DNA of 64,000 nucleotides from an uncultured Peptococcaceae bacterium (lineage in GTDB: Bacteria; Bacillota; Peptococcia; Peptococcales; Peptococcaceae), in the NCBI GenBank assembly GCA_949743265.1, contig CATJSX010000152.1:1-64000 (forward strand). The letters run 5' to 3'. Numbering within the stretch: position 1 is the stretch's first letter; each line of letters starts with the position of its first letter. The position numbers and the translations under genes were made by a program. Positions 35,731 through 45,931 of the stretch are shown in pieces. The notes under the pieces were generated by a model. The model did no database searches. It was not told the DNA's origin and saw nothing but the letters and a program-made list of their open reading frames with translations.

Positions 35731-37185
35731 CTATTCGCCAAGCGTTTGCTTTAATCGTTCGGCAACTAATTCTTTACCCAGAATAGGAATAATAAAATGT
35801 AAATCTGGTCCATGCATCTGTCCTGTTAACGCTACGCGAATAGGCATAAAAACTTTTTTGCCTTTTAAACCAGTTTCTTTGCTGATTTCTTTAAAAATCT
35901 TTTTTACTTGCTCAGCTTCCCAATTTTCCAAGGCTGCTAACTTATTGCGAAAAGCCGCCATAACGATAGGCACATCTTCATCAAGCAGTACAGATTTGGC
36001 TTCTTCATCGACAATATTTACTGTTTCATCTACAAACAGCGGCATAAAATCGGCAATTTCGTTGATGGTATGAATTTTTTCCTGAACTGCTTGGACAATC
36101 AAATTCACCCAATGACGTTGCTCATCAGTAATTTCTGTCGGTAAATAGCCTTCTTTTTGCAAGAAAGGAATTGCTAAATCAGTAATTCGCTCCGGTGTGC
36201 TTTGGCGAATATAGTTGCCATTAAGCCATTTTAATTTTTCCATGTCAAAAACTGCTGGATTTTTCGCTACGCCGTCTAAAGAAAATTTAGCGATAATTTC
36301 TTCTTTGGACATAATTTCATCTTCACCGCCCGGCGACCACCCTAAAAGCGCTAAAAAGTTAAAAACTGCTTCTGGCAAATAACCCATTTCCTGATACTGG
36401 ACTACAGAAGTTGCCCCATGACGCTTACTCATTTTTTTGTGGTCTTCGCCTAAGATCAACGAAATATGTGCAAATTGAGGTACTTGCCAGCCAAAAGCTT
36501 CATACAAAAGCACTTGCCGTGGTGTATTAGATAAATGTTCTTCCGCACGAATAACATGACTAATGGCCATCAGATGGTCGTCGATAACAACTGCGAAATT
36601 ATAAGTAGGAATTCCGTCCGATTTAACAATAACAAAATCGCCAATCCCTTCACTCTCAAAAACAACTCTGCCACGTACAGCGTCATCAATTACGACGCGT
36701 TGGTCATGTGGTACACTAAATCGTACTACAGGCTTCTCGCCTTTTGCTATGCGTTCTGCTACTTCTTCTGTACTCAAATTGCGACATTTTCCGCTGTATT
36801 TCGGTACTTCTCCTTTATCCATAGCTGCCTGCCGTTCATTGGCAATATCTTCTTCGCTGCAAAAACAATAATACGCTAAACCTCGTTTCAGCAATTCTTC
36901 TGTATACTGTTGATAAATTGCTAAACGTTCGGTTTGTCGATAAGGACCATAATCACCACCGCTGACGATTGATTCATCCATATCCAACCCTAGCCATGCC
37001 AATGATGCAAAAATATTTTCTTCCGATTCATGGCTGGAACGCTCTAAATCTGTATCTTCAATTCGAACGATAAAATCACCGCCGTTCTTTCTGGCTAACA
37101 AATAATTGAATAATGCCGAACGAGCGCCGCCGATATGCAGCGGTCCCGTTGGACTCGGCGCAAATCTTACTCTAAATTTTTCCAC
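35731..37185 (-). CDS. gltX: Glutamyl-tRNA synthetase
   Basis: The protein is 484 residues, class Ic. HIGH motif is in FAPSPTGPLHIGGAR and KMSKS motif in HKKMSKRHGAT. The start is GTG at 37185 with GGAGGG 7 bases upstream; the longer open frame runs into ispF. Four cysteines between about residues 95 and 125 (YCFCSEED, KCRNL) resemble a zinc site in part. It is the sixth gene of the radA-to-patB run. Confidence 0.96.
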   Translation of the reverse strand: MEKFRVRFAPSPTGPLHIGGARSALFNYLLARKNGGDFIVRIEDTDLERSSHESEENIFASLAWLGLDMDESIVSGGDYGPYRQTERLAIYQQYTEELLKRGLAYYCFCSEEDIANERQAAMDKGEVPKYSGKCRNLSTEEVAERIAKGEKPVVRFSVPHDQRVVIDDAVRGRVVFESEGIGDFVIVKSDGIPTYNFAVVIDDHLMAISHVIRAEEHLSNTPRQVLLYEAFGWQVPQFAHISLILGEDHKKMSKRHGATSVVQYQEMGYLPEAVFNFLALLGWSPGGEDEIMSKEEIIAKFSLDGVAKNPAVFDMEKLKWLNGNYIRQSTPERITDLAIPFLQKEGYLPTEITDEQRHWVNLIVQAVQEKIHTINEIADFMPLFVDETVNIVDEEAKSVLLDEDVPIVMAAFRNKLAALENWEAEQVKKIFKEISKETGLKGKKVFMPIRVALTGQMHGPDLHFIIPILGKELVAERLKQTLGE

Positions 37186-37205
37186 AATATTTCCCTCCGA
37201 AATTT

Positions 37206-37688
37206 TTATTTTTCTTTCTGTTCCAATAAACAAACAGCATAAGCTGCTATTCCTTCACCAATCCCAGTAAAACCTAAACCTTCTGTTGTCGTAGCTTTGA
37301 TACTGACAGCGTCTTGCGATAATGATAAACTATGAGATAAATTGGAACGCATTTGAACAATATACGGCGCTAGTTTCGGTTTTTGCGCCACGACGGTAAC
37401 GTCGATATTATTGATTGCCAATTTATGCTCCCTCAATAGCTGCGCCACTTTCTCCAATAAAATCAGGCTAGATATTCCACGATACTGTTCATCCGTATCA
37501 GGAAAATGGGTGCCAATATCGCCAAGTGCTGCCGCACCTAAAAGCGCGTCCATCAAAGCATGCACTAAAACATCAGCATCAGAATGTCCTAGCAATCCCA
37601 ATTCATAATCAACTGTAACACCGCCTAAAATTAACGGTCGTTCAGCAACCAATCGGTGAACGTCATAGCCAAAACCTATTCGCTGCAT
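37206..37688 (-). CDS. ispF: 2-C-methyl-D-erythritol 2,4-cyclodiphosphate synthase
   Basis: The protein is 160 residues, normal length, and makes the cyclodiphosphate in the non-mevalonate isoprenoid pathway. Motifs: GYDVHRL with the zinc-binding Asp and His, [28 protein letters not shown] and a C-terminal [16 protein letters not shown]. It overlaps the end of ispD by 13 bases, so the two steps are coupled. Confidence 0.97.
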   Translation of the reverse strand: MQRIGFGYDVHRLVAERPLILGGVTVDYELGLLGHSDADVLVHALMDALLGAAALGDIGTHFPDTDEQYRGISSLILLEKVAQLLREHKLAINNIDVTVVAQKPKLAPYIVQMRSNLSHSLSLSQDAVSIKATTTEGLGFTGIGEGIAAYAVCLLEQKEK

Positions 37689-38389
37689 AGCGCTTTTCCT
37701 TCTTTCTGTCGTATAGTCAAAAATGCTTCTGCCATAATAATATCTTCTGACGTCGTAATTTTAAGATTATCATAACTGCCCAATACCATTTTGACACAAC
37801 CGCCGTTATATTCCACTAAGGAAGCGTCATCAGTACCATTATAATGATCGGCTTGCGCTTTTTCATAAGCTAGTATCAGTTGTTCCTTTAAAAATGCTTG
37901 CGGCGTTTGTACTTGCCAAAGTTTCTCACGCGGAGGCGTAAATAAAATATGCTGATTTTTATCAACTGCTTTGATGGTATCTTTAACGGGAACGCCCAAG
38001 GTAGCGCCGCAATCGCCCGCAGCAGCAATAGTGTTACTGATTTGTTCAGGCGTAATAAGGGGTCGTGCACCATCATGCACGACCACCAACTCACAATCAT
38101 CTTTGACTGCTAACAAACCTTGATAAACAGAATCTTGTCGCTCTGCACCGCCAGCTACTATAGCGATTACTTTATGAAAACCGCCTTTGATAACAATTTC
38201 CTCATGACAATAAGCACATTCTTCACGTTTGGCAACAATAACGACCTCGTCAATAGCATCACAGTGCTCAAAAGCCGCCAGCGTATGCATCAAAACGGGT
38301 TTTCCCAAAAGCAAGAGATAGGGTTTATTGATTTTTGCCTGCATACGTTTGCCACTGCCAGCTGCCAAAATAATGGCTGTTGTTTTCAT
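37676..38389 (-). CDS. ispD: 2-C-methyl-D-erythritol 4-phosphate cytidylyltransferase
   Basis: The protein is 237 residues. It shows [11 protein letters not shown] at the N-terminus, [11 protein letters not shown] in the middle and TPQAF with TDDASLVE towards the C-terminus. It activates methylerythritol phosphate with CTP. ATG at 38389 follows AGGTGA. It lies between the PIN/TRAM gene and ispF, as in Bacillus and relatives. Confidence 0.96.
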   Translation of the reverse strand: MKTTAIILAAGSGKRMQAKINKPYLLLLGKPVLMHTLAAFEHCDAIDEVVIVAKREECAYCHEEIVIKGGFHKVIAIVAGGAERQDSVYQGLLAVKDDCELVVVHDGARPLITPEQISNTIAAAGDCGATLGVPVKDTIKAVDKNQHILFTPPREKLWQVQTPQAFLKEQLILAYEKAQADHYNGTDDASLVEYNGGCVKMVLGSYDNLKITTSEDIIMAEAFLTIRQKEGKALCSE

Positions 38390-38405
38390 TACAATCACCT
38401 ATTTA

Positions 38406-39506
38406 TCAATCATTTTCCGGTTTAGCAAAAATCATACGACCAGCGTTCGTTTGAATAACGCTGGTAACAATCACTTGTTTGTTTTCGCCAATAAAACGCC
38501 GTCCATTTTCAACGACAATCATCGTCCCATCATCTAAATATGCTACTCCTTGATTCTGTTCCTTACCATCTTTGATAATTAAAACATTCATCTCTTCACC
38601 CGGCAAAACAACCGGTTTAATAGCATTAGCCAATTCGTTGATATTCAAAACAACGACACCTTGCAGTTCGGCAACTTTATTCAAATTGTAGTCGTTCGTC
38701 ACCACACAACCATGCAATTCTTGCGCTAATTTGACCAATTTATCATCGACTTCAGCAATGTCTTCAAAATCACGGCTGGAGATCTGCACCTCAATATCCA
38801 ATTCTTTGCGAATCTTGTTGAGAATATCCAGCCCTCTGCGACCGCGATTTCGTTTTAGTGCATCGGATGAGTCAGCAATATGTCGTAATTCTTCTAATAC
38901 AAAATTCGGGATGACCAACGGTCCTTCGACAAAACCAGTTTTGCAAATATCAGCAATACGTCCGTCAATAATAACGCTAGTGTCTAATACCTTTGGACGA
39001 TTACAGCGACCAACAGCGGCGACTTTACTTCTTTCTTTTGCCTTCTCTTTATCGCGATCCCGTTTTAAAAATCCAAACAAGCTTGCAAGTTCTTCACGTT
39101 TTCTGACACCTACACTCAAACCTAAATAACCAAACATAATGCTGGCTACAATAGGTACATAAGCGCCGATAAACGGTACTCTTGCAAAAGCGTAACCAAT
39201 AAAAGTGGCTATTATGAGTCCGATGATCAAACCTAATGCCCCTCCCATTAAATCCTGAATGGGCATTTTTTGAAGATTTCTTTCTAAGGATCTAGCAATA
39301 GCGACCGAATGGCGCAAAAGCGGTTTTGCGATCAAAAAGCCAACAAGGCCCAACAATACTGCTGGCAAAATAATCGCTGCCAACTCCAAACCTTTGCCCC
39401 ATCCCATCAATACTAATACGTTGTCATAAAGAAATCTTCCACCATACAACCCGCCTAGCACACCCAAAGCTCCTAAAGTAATTTGCGAGATTCTCTGCAT
39501 CAGCAT
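38406..39506 (-). CDS. PIN/TRAM-domain membrane protein (YacL-like)
   Basis: The protein is 366 residues. Four hydrophobic segments occupy about residues 1-130, followed by a PIN nuclease-like domain ([54 protein letters not shown]: acidic residues of the metal site preserved) and a C-terminal TRAM domain. This YacL architecture is standard in Firmicutes next to ispD and radA/disA. A role in RNA cleavage or binding is inferred from the domains. Confidence 0.92.
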   Translation of the reverse strand: MLMQRISQITLGALGVLGGLYGGRFLYDNVLVLMGWGKGLELAAIILPAVLLGLVGFLIAKPLLRHSVAIARSLERNLQKMPIQDLMGGALGLIIGLIIATFIGYAFARVPFIGAYVPIVASIMFGYLGLSVGVRKREELASLFGFLKRDRDKEKAKERSKVAAVGRCNRPKVLDTSVIIDGRIADICKTGFVEGPLVIPNFVLEELRHIADSSDALKRNRGRRGLDILNKIRKELDIEVQISSRDFEDIAEVDDKLVKLAQELHGCVVTNDYNLNKVAELQGVVVLNINELANAIKPVVLPGEEMNVLIIKDGKEQNQGVAYLDDGTMIVVENGRRFIGENKQVIVTSVIQTNAGRMIFAKPEND

Positions 39507-39570
39507 TCATTTCACCTCCTTTCGAACCTTCTCAATAAAACTTTCGCCAACATATGGCTTCTTCCTTTTT

Positions 39571-39576
39571 ATTATA
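39571..39576 (-). promoter_or_regulatory. Possible internal -10 box upstream of the PIN/TRAM gene
   Basis: A TATAAT box on the minus strand in the 140-base gap between disA and the PIN/TRAM gene. No clear -35 is seen, so this is weak. Confidence 0.3.
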
Positions 39577-39647
39577 GCGCAAGGATATAGGGAAAAGATA
39601 ACAATTTGCTCATCATTTTGTGAAAGAATCCTTACATTTTTCTTACG

Positions 39648-40733
39648 CTATTGCCAATGCGTTTCTGAATAACTTTGCTCCCTTAAACGTCGCAAATTAT
39701 CACGAATATTTTTAGCGCGTACAGCGCCGATTCCTTCAACGTCGTCCAATTCTTCAATAGAAGCCTGTAAAATATTGCTGAAGTTGCTGAAATGTTTCAC
39801 CAAGTTATTGATAACCTGCCCCGGTAACCGAGGCACTTTATTTAACAAACGATAACCCTTTGTTACCAAAAAAGTAGCTTCATTATTCGTTGATAAACTA
39901 CTATAACCTAATTCTTGCACGATACGCTCCAAATCCAGCAAGTTTTCCGAATTAAAACTCCGCAATCGTTTTTGAATGTCTTTAGGCTCTTTATCCTCGC
40001 CCCAATTTTGATAATCTTTGATGGTACGTAATTCTTCGTTCGCCACATTAGAAATCAATTCTTCTACCTGCATTTTAACCAAACGTCCTTCTGTACCTAA
40101 CTCGCAAATATATTTGGTTAATTCTTCTTCTACACGCACAAACATTTCTGCTCGCTGCAACACTTTAGCGACGTCTACTAAAGTAACTATACCGTCAAAT
40201 TCCAATACAGATAGATTGTTCAACACTTCGTCCAATACATTTTTATATTTCTCCAAGGTTTGTACCGCTTGATTAGCTTTGCTTAAAAGCACTGCCATAT
40301 CCTTACTGAAGTATTTGATATCCCCTTTATAAAGCGTAATGATATTGCGTCTTTGGGAAATAGCAATGACTAATTCATTAGTCTGACGAGCCACTTTTTG
40401 CGCTGTACGATGCCTGATGCCTGTTTCTTCCGAAGGAATATCTTGATCGGGGTTCAAATGGGCATTAGCATAAATGATACGATTCCCTTCTTTATTCATA
40501 ATAATGGCACCGTCCATCTTTGCTAATTCATATAAATGCGCTGGTGAATATTCACAGTCTAAATGAAAGCCGCCAGCCACTAAAGACATGATTTTATCAT
40601 TATCACAAAGTACAATAAGTCCGCCAGTTTTAGCTTTTAATACGTTATCCAACCCTTCCCGCAAAGCAGTCCCCGGAGCGGTTATTTTTAAAATATCCAA
40701 CAGCTCGCGGCTGTTATCCAGATCCATATCCAT
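39648..40733 (-). CDS. disA: Diadenylate cyclase DisA, DNA integrity scanning protein
   Basis: The protein is 361 residues. The N-terminal DAC domain has LAKMDGAIIMN (DGA motif) and EETGIRHRTAQK (RHR motif), a helical linker follows, and a C-terminal helix-hairpin-helix region (ELDDVEGIGAVRAKNI) binds branched DNA. DisA makes c-di-AMP and pauses at recombination intermediates. ATG follows GGAGGG by 7 bases. It is placed 3 bases behind radA, as in most Firmicutes. Confidence 0.97.
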   Translation of the reverse strand: MDMDLDNSRELLDILKITAPGTALREGLDNVLKAKTGGLIVLCDNDKIMSLVAGGFHLDCEYSPAHLYELAKMDGAIIMNKEGNRIIYANAHLNPDQDIPSEETGIRHRTAQKVARQTNELVIAISQRRNIITLYKGDIKYFSKDMAVLLSKANQAVQTLEKYKNVLDEVLNNLSVLEFDGIVTLVDVAKVLQRAEMFVRVEEELTKYICELGTEGRLVKMQVEELISNVANEELRTIKDYQNWGEDKEPKDIQKRLRSFNSENLLDLERIVQELGYSSLSTNNEATFLVTKGYRLLNKVPRLPGQVINNLVKHFSNFSNILQASIEELDDVEGIGAVRAKNIRDNLRRLREQSYSETHWQ

Positions 40734-40736
40734 GAT

Positions 40737-42095
40737 TTATCCCTCCAATATGAAAGAAAGCGCTTCCGAAATGTTTTTTGCTGTAATAATTTCGATAGCC
40801 AGCTGGTGATTTTTAGGCAAATTGCCCGCTGGTACGATTGCTTTGGCAAAGCCCATTTTTTCCGCTTCACTCAAACGCCTTTGCAAATGGTTAACTTGCC
40901 TTAATTCACCCGTCAAACCGATTTCACCCAAAACCACCACATCTCGATAAACCGCTCGCTCGCGAAAACTTGAAGCAATGGCAGCGGCAATTGCCAAATC
41001 AATTGCTGGTTCATCTACCCGCAATCCGCCAACAATATTCACATAAGCATCTTGATTAGAAAGCTGCAAACCTAAACGTTTTTCCAATACCGCCATCAAC
41101 ATGGTGACGCGATTAAAATCACAACCTGTTGTCATACGTCGAGGCTGACCAAAAAAGCTAGGAGTTACTAACGCCTGCACCTCAATTAAAAGCGGTCGCG
41201 AACCTTCCATGCAAGGAACCACAATGGTGCCGGCCGTATCCAACGGTCGTTCAGACAAAAATGCTTCAGACGGATTTTTAACTTCTTCCAATCCTTTTTC
41301 TGCCATTTCAAAAATACCAATTTCATTCGTCGAACCGAAACGATTTTTTAAAGAACGTAGCACACGATGCTGATAATGACGTTCTCCTTCAAAAAACAAT
41401 ACAGCGTCGACCATATGCTCCAAAACTCTAGGACCAGCGACAGCGCCGTCCTTTGTCACATGACCAACCAAAATAGTAGCGATTCCCCAACCTTTCGCCC
41501 ATTGCATAACTTTATTAGTGCATTCCCGAAGTTGGCTGACGCTGCCCGGTGCGCTAGTTATTTCTGGAAGATAAACGGTTTGGATAGAGTCCAAAATGAT
41601 CAATTTAGGTTGATAACGTTTGATTTCGTTGGTAATAACATTCATATCATTTTCACAAAGCAGCAATAATTCGCTTTTATCAATGCCAAGTCTTTCGGCG
41701 CGCATTTTAATTTGTCCAACAGATTCCTCGCCCGAAATATACATAATAGTCTGGGATAATTTTACCGTTGCTACTAACTGCAACGTCAACGTTGACTTAC
41801 CAATACCCGGATCCCCTGCTAAAAGCACCAATTCACCATGAACTAAGCCGCCACCCAACACACGATTCAATTCAGCAATACCCGTATCAATACGATTATC
41901 TTCAGAAAAATCTATCTCTGTTAACTTTTTCGCCGGCACACTGGGTAAATGCGCCGCTTTAGTATTTTTCGCCTTTTGTGGCGCTAATTCCTCTGCAAAT
42001 GTATTCCAATTTCCACAATTTGGGCATTTTCCTAACCATTTAGCCGATTCGTAGCCGCATTCTTGACAGAAAAAATAAGTTTTTTCTTTTGCCAT
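40737..42095 (-). CDS. radA: DNA repair protein RadA (Sms)
   Basis: The protein is 452 residues. It has an N-terminal C4 zinc finger (CQECGYES, CPNCGNW), RecA-like core with Walker A GDPGIGKST and the RadA-specific KNRFGS motif, and a C-terminal Lon-like domain. It drives branch migration in recombination. It is the first gene of the run through disA to gltX. It has a promoter candidate about 33 bases upstream. Confidence 0.97.
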   Translation of the reverse strand: MAKEKTYFFCQECGYESAKWLGKCPNCGNWNTFAEELAPQKAKNTKAAHLPSVPAKKLTEIDFSEDNRIDTGIAELNRVLGGGLVHGELVLLAGDPGIGKSTLTLQLVATVKLSQTIMYISGEESVGQIKMRAERLGIDKSELLLLCENDMNVITNEIKRYQPKLIILDSIQTVYLPEITSAPGSVSQLRECTNKVMQWAKGWGIATILVGHVTKDGAVAGPRVLEHMVDAVLFFEGERHYQHRVLRSLKNRFGSTNEIGIFEMAEKGLEEVKNPSEAFLSERPLDTAGTIVVPCMEGSRPLLIEVQALVTPSFFGQPRRMTTGCDFNRVTMLMAVLEKRLGLQLSNQDAYVNIVGGLRVDEPAIDLAIAAAIASSFRERAVYRDVVVLGEIGLTGELRQVNHLQRRLSEAEKMGFAKAIVPAGNLPKNHQLAIEIITAKNISEALSFILEG

Positions 42096-42127
42096 GACTC
42101 TATCCCCCGCTGTTTCCTGATAAATCT

Positions 42128-42156
42128 ATTATAACCATAATTTGCCGTATACACAA
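42128..42156 (-). promoter_or_regulatory. Promoter of the radA-disA run
   Basis: On the minus strand TTGTGT (42156-42151), 17 bases, TATAAT (42133-42128). Confidence 0.6.
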
Positions 42157-42416
42157 ATAATATTCCTTATTTTGTTCGAATTATGAGATAAAAATGTATT
42201 ATGATTTTCTGCAAGAATAACATTATAAGACCCTATGATCCTACTTATCCATAAACAAAAATTTCATTAACATTTTTCACTGATGTAACATATCTATAAT
42301 AACAAGCAATAATCCAATTTTTTTGATTCTGTTAATGAAAATAGGAGTGCCAATTTTAAAAAGCAAAATCTATTGAGTTTGACAGAACTATTTTTTCCCT
42401 AGAAAGGTGGACTATC
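42157..42416. other. Divergent intergenic region between radA and the superoxide dismutase gene
   Basis: About 260 AT-rich bases. A plus-strand TATAAT at 42295-42300 may serve the dismutase gene but lacks a good -35; TTGACA near 42380 has no matching -10. No PerR/Fur box is convincing. Confidence 0.4.
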
Positions 42417-43049
42417 ATGAACAACCATTATCCTTTTGAATTAGAGCCTTTGCCCTATGCGTATGATGCGCTGGAACCTCATTTGAGCAGTGAAATTGTT
42501 CAAATTCATTACGAAAATCACCATCAAAATTACGTCAACAGTCTTAATCAAGCTCTTAGTCGCTATCCTCATTATCAAAATTGGTATTTAGAAAAGTTAG
42601 TAGCACATTATAACGCTCTTCCCGTACAAATACGCACCGCTGTGCAAAATAACGCTGGTGGCGTTTATAATCATAATTTGTATTGGAGCAGTATGTGTCC
42701 TTGCAGCAATTATTTTCCTATTGGCACGCTCAAAAAAGCTATTGACCGTTATTATGGTTCTTTTGCTTTTTTTCAGAAACAATTCAAATCCAATGCCATG
42801 GATGTTTTTGGTTCGGGCTGGGTTTGGCTAGTAGCTGATACCAGTGCTAATTTGGATATCGTTGTCACTGCCAATCAAGATTCGCCTCTTTCCTCACGTC
42901 TAACGCCGATTATCAATCTTGATATGTGGGAACACAGCTATTATTTACAGTATCACTCCACGCGTAGCGAATATATTGACAATTGGTGGCATTTGGTTGA
43001 CTGGACGTATGCTGAAGAACGGTATCAAAGCGCTAGAGTATTAAAGTAA
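42417..43049 (+). CDS. Iron/manganese superoxide dismutase family protein
   Basis: The protein is 210 residues. The four metal ligands are visible: H31 in VQIHYENHHQNYV, H86 in GGVYNHNLYW, D169 and H173 in NLDMWEHSYYLQY. GSGWVWLV precedes the third ligand as usual. It disproportionates superoxide in the cytoplasm. Metal choice cannot be told by eye. ATG follows AAAGGTGG. It is a single gene ended by a strong terminator; some loops diverge from the E. coli type (VYNHNLYWSSMCPCSNY). Confidence 0.93.
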   Translation: MNNHYPFELEPLPYAYDALEPHLSSEIVQIHYENHHQNYVNSLNQALSRYPHYQNWYLEKLVAHYNALPVQIRTAVQNNAGGVYNHNLYWSSMCPCSNYFPIGTLKKAIDRYYGSFAFFQKQFKSNAMDVFGSGWVWLVADTSANLDIVVTANQDSPLSSRLTPIINLDMWEHSYYLQYHSTRSEYIDNWWHLVDWTYAEERYQSARVLK

Positions 43050-43145
43050 CTAACCTTGTTTTTTAATACTAGACGGTAATAGCCAAGAAAAAATTGTAGC
43101 ATAACACTTTATTAAGTTTTACAGAAACTATCAATGGCTGAAACC

Positions 43146-43209
43146 AAAAAGAACCGCGTTGTCACTAAAATGAATTTTAATCATTTTAGCAACAACGTAG
43201 TTCTTTTTT
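43146..43209. terminator. Bidirectional terminator between sod and ABC ATPase genes
   Basis: A long interrupted stem: AAAAAGAAC, CGTTGT and CTAAAATGA on the left pair with TCATTTTAG, ACAACG and GTTCTTTTT on the right, ending in TTTTTTA. Confidence 0.85.
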
Positions 43210-43235
43210 ATCGTTCATTTTTATTGAAGAAAAAT

Positions 43236-44003
43236 CTATTTAGCCGAAATATAAAATCGACCGTTATGAGCAAAAACATCAACATCCTGACCATAAAAAT
43301 CTTCCAGATTTTCTTGAATAATTACTTCGGAAAGCGGACCTTGCGAATGAACACGACCATTTTTCAGCAAAAGAGCTTTATTAAAAATAGGCAAAATTTC
43401 TTCAGTATTATGGGTAACAAAAATAATAGTTTTATCTTCTTGAGCTAATGAAGTAATCATTTGACAGATTTCTTTTTTAGCAAAAATATCAAGGCCATTT
43501 AAGGCTTCATCAAAAATTAAAATCTGCGGATCAGCCATAAGCGCACGACCGATTAAAACTTTTTGTCGTTCTCCTTGGGATAAACCGCTGTAGGCACGCT
43601 CTTTTAAATGACTGATGCCTAGTTTTTCCAAAATTTTTTTACCTTGTTGAATATCGTTTTCTTCAACGATATCCCACAAACCAATACTGGCGAATTTACC
43701 AGACAAAACAATTTCCAGAGGCGTATCGCTAGGTGGGATATCCTGCTGCAAAGCATTGCTAATCCAACCAATTTTACGACGTAAATCAGCAATAATCGTC
43801 TGCCCAAAAACATGATCCAGTACCACAGCATCTCCTTCAGAAGGAAAAATATAGCCATTGAGCATATTTAAAAGCGTCGTTTTACCAGCACCATTCAAAC
43901 CCAGAACAATCCAATGTTCGCCCTTCTCCACTTGCCAGTCAATATGATCCAGCAAAGTTTTGCCGCTTCTGAAATAGGACACTTTGTTAAAATTGATAAT
44001 CAT
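43236..44003 (-). CDS. Stand-alone ABC transporter ATP-binding protein (YlmA/ModF-like)
   Basis: The protein is 255 residues. Walker A is GLNGAGKTT, signature LSQGERQ, Walker B LIFDEALNGLD, H-loop FVTHNTEE. There is a single nucleotide-binding domain and no permease gene nearby. Its resemblance to YlmA and half of ModF suggests an ATPase with unclear partner. It is the last gene behind der-plsY-gpsA, with 12 bases to the preceding gene. Confidence 0.88.
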   Translation of the reverse strand: MIINFNKVSYFRSGKTLLDHIDWQVEKGEHWIVLGLNGAGKTTLLNMLNGYIFPSEGDAVVLDHVFGQTIIADLRRKIGWISNALQQDIPPSDTPLEIVLSGKFASIGLWDIVEENDIQQGKKILEKLGISHLKERAYSGLSQGERQKVLIGRALMADPQILIFDEALNGLDIFAKKEICQMITSLAQEDKTIIFVTHNTEEILPIFNKALLLKNGRVHSQGPLSEVIIQENLEDFYGQDVDVFAHNGRFYISAK

Positions 44004-44015
44004 GATAGATATCTC

Positions 44016-44297
44016 CTAACTATTCCAGCCATATTCTTTTAAAATATGTTTGGGCACTCGGTTGACAAACCAATTAAACATAAACATAAACACAGCAAAA
44101 TCATCAAAACGTCCGACAAAAGGAATATCGAAAATCAAATCATAAGGGAAAATCAGATAACCTAACGTGATGCTTAAAAAGATAGCTTTGTTACTGAAAG
44201 CAATACGCTCATCTTTTAATAATTTGATACCAAAAGGAATGCTTTTCGGCAAATTCCACAACAGTTTAAAACTTCTTTTGATTGAGATTCTAGCCAT
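44016..44297 (-). CDS. DUF1232 (YkvA-like) small membrane protein
   Basis: The protein is 93 residues. The FLSITLGYLIFPYDLIFDIPFVGRFDDFAVF segment (cited for its YLIFPYDLI and GRFDD core) is the DUF1232 hallmark with one to two membrane helices. The function is unknown. ATG at 44297 follows GGAGGG; it starts 17 bases after gpsA ends. Confidence 0.82.
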   Translation of the reverse strand: MARISIKRSFKLLWNLPKSIPFGIKLLKDERIAFSNKAIFLSITLGYLIFPYDLIFDIPFVGRFDDFAVFMFMFNWFVNRVPKHILKEYGWNS

Positions 44298-44313
44298 AGG
44301 TGATCCCTCCTGA

Positions 44314-45327
44314 TCAATATAAAAAATCTTCTTTTTCACTTTTTTTGCTGCGTCCCATTAAATTGCCAACAATGTCGTGAACATCAGCATTTTCAAAAAG
44401 TACGCCATACATCTGCTCTGCGATGGGTAAAGAAACGTTAAGACTGCGCGCTAACTCAACGGCAGCTTTAGTCGTTGTGACGCCTTCCACCACCATACCC
44501 ATATCCTTTAAAATATCGTCTAATTTTTTACCCTGTCCTAAAGCAATGCCGGCACGACGATTACGACTATGCATACTAGTACAAGTAACGACCAAATCAC
44601 CGATACCAGTAAGACCAGAAAACGTATCATGCTGAGCGCCTAATTTAACACCCAAACGAGAAATCTCACGCATACCCCGCGTCAAAAGCCCAGCCTGTGC
44701 ATTATCGCCAAAACCTAACCCCAGCGCAATACCTGTCGCCAGCGCGATGACATTTTTTAAAGCGCCGCCAATTTCTACGCCGATTAAATCATCATCGGTA
44801 TACACACGAAATACTGGCGACATGAATAAATCCTGTACTTTGGCTGCCGCTTCGTGGTTTAAGCTAGAAGCAACAATTACCGTTGGCAATCCTCTGCCAA
44901 CTTCTTCAGCGTGGCTGGGACCATAAAGCGCTACAAATTCATGAGGTTTGCCAGACAACACTTCTGCTACTACTTGACTTAAACGCAAATGCGTATTTTC
45001 TTCCAATCCTTTAGCCGTATTGATCAAAATAGCGTTTGTTTTTAAATAAGGTTTAATCTGTTGGGCAATTTCACGTATACTTTGCGAAGGAACAGATAAA
45101 ACAACATAATCGGCATTTTCGACGGCTTCTGATAAATCGGTAACGATATGAATCGTATCAGCCAAAATAACTTCTGGTAAATATTTATTGTTTTGATGAC
45201 TGTTCTTCATTACTTGAGCCTGTTCTTCATTACGACACCAAAGCGTTGGAGACTTGTCATTATTGGCTAAACAGACTGACAACGCTGTTCCCCAACTACC
45301 AGCGCCTAAAATAGCTACTTTCTCCAT
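44314..45327 (-). CDS. gpsA: Glycerol-3-phosphate dehydrogenase [NAD(P)+]
   Basis: The protein is 337 residues. It reduces dihydroxyacetone phosphate for phospholipid synthesis. N-terminal Rossmann motif is ILGAGSWGTAL, followed by LSVPSQSIR, NTAKGLE, LYGPSHAEEV and GALKNVIALATGI with the catalytic Lys. ATG at 45327 with GAGGG upstream is chosen over the extended frame overlapping plsY. It is located directly after plsY, a pathway partner. Confidence 0.97.
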   Translation of the reverse strand: MEKVAILGAGSWGTALSVCLANNDKSPTLWCRNEEQAQVMKNSHQNNKYLPEVILADTIHIVTDLSEAVENADYVVLSVPSQSIREIAQQIKPYLKTNAILINTAKGLEENTHLRLSQVVAEVLSGKPHEFVALYGPSHAEEVGRGLPTVIVASSLNHEAAAKVQDLFMSPVFRVYTDDDLIGVEIGGALKNVIALATGIALGLGFGDNAQAGLLTRGMREISRLGVKLGAQHDTFSGLTGIGDLVVTCTSMHSRNRRAGIALGQGKKLDDILKDMGMVVEGVTTTKAAVELARSLNVSLPIAEQMYGVLFENADVHDIVGNLMGRSKKSEKEDFLY

Positions 45328-45337
45328 TATATTTCCC

Positions 45338-45931
45338 TCAGCTTTCTTTAGTTTTTCCAATTTTATTTTCTGTTCCGTTTAGCAAACGCTTAATATTGCT
45401 TCGATGACGATAAACGACATACAAACAAGCTATCGTAATACCTGAAACATACAAAAACGGTTTATGGAACAAATACAAAAGCACTGGCACTAATACAGCA
45501 GCGGTAATTGTACCTAAAGACATGTACTTTGTTGTCAACGTAATAATCGCCACGATAATCAAGCAAATCAACAAAGTCAAAGGCGACATAAACCCAATAA
45601 TTCCTGCCCCAGTAGCAATGCCTTTGCCGCCTTTAAAGCCGATAAAACAACTAGCTGTATGACCAAGCAGCGCCATTACACCGCCCCATAAAGCGCCGGC
45701 TTCACCTAAAAAATAAAATCCCAGCCATGTCGCCCAATAACCTTTGGCAAAATCTCCAGCCAGCACAATAGCTGCTGGAGCAATTCCCAACACTCGCCAT
45801 ACATTAGTAAAACCAATATTGCCACTGCCGTGTTGACGAATGTCAGTCTTGTACAATTTGCCCATCAAAACGCCGAATGGAATCGCTCCCAATAAATAAC
45901 CGATGACGGTGATAATAATCCAGTTTATCAT
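45338..45931 (-). CDS. plsY: Acyl-phosphate glycerol-3-phosphate acyltransferase
   Basis: The protein is 197 residues, with about five membrane helices. Conserved GSGNIGFTNVWRVLG (motif 1), FKGGKGIATGAG (motif 2) and YRHRSNIKRLLNGTE (motif 3 region) mark PlsY, which acylates glycerol-3-phosphate in the inner membrane. It overlaps der by 4 bases. Confidence 0.97.
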   Translation of the reverse strand: MINWIIITVIGYLLGAIPFGVLMGKLYKTDIRQHGSGNIGFTNVWRVLGIAPAAIVLAGDFAKGYWATWLGFYFLGEAGALWGGVMALLGHTASCFIGFKGGKGIATGAGIIGFMSPLTLLICLIIVAIITLTTKYMSLGTITAAVLVPVLLYLFHKPFLYVSGITIACLYVVYRHRSNIKRLLNGTENKIGKTKES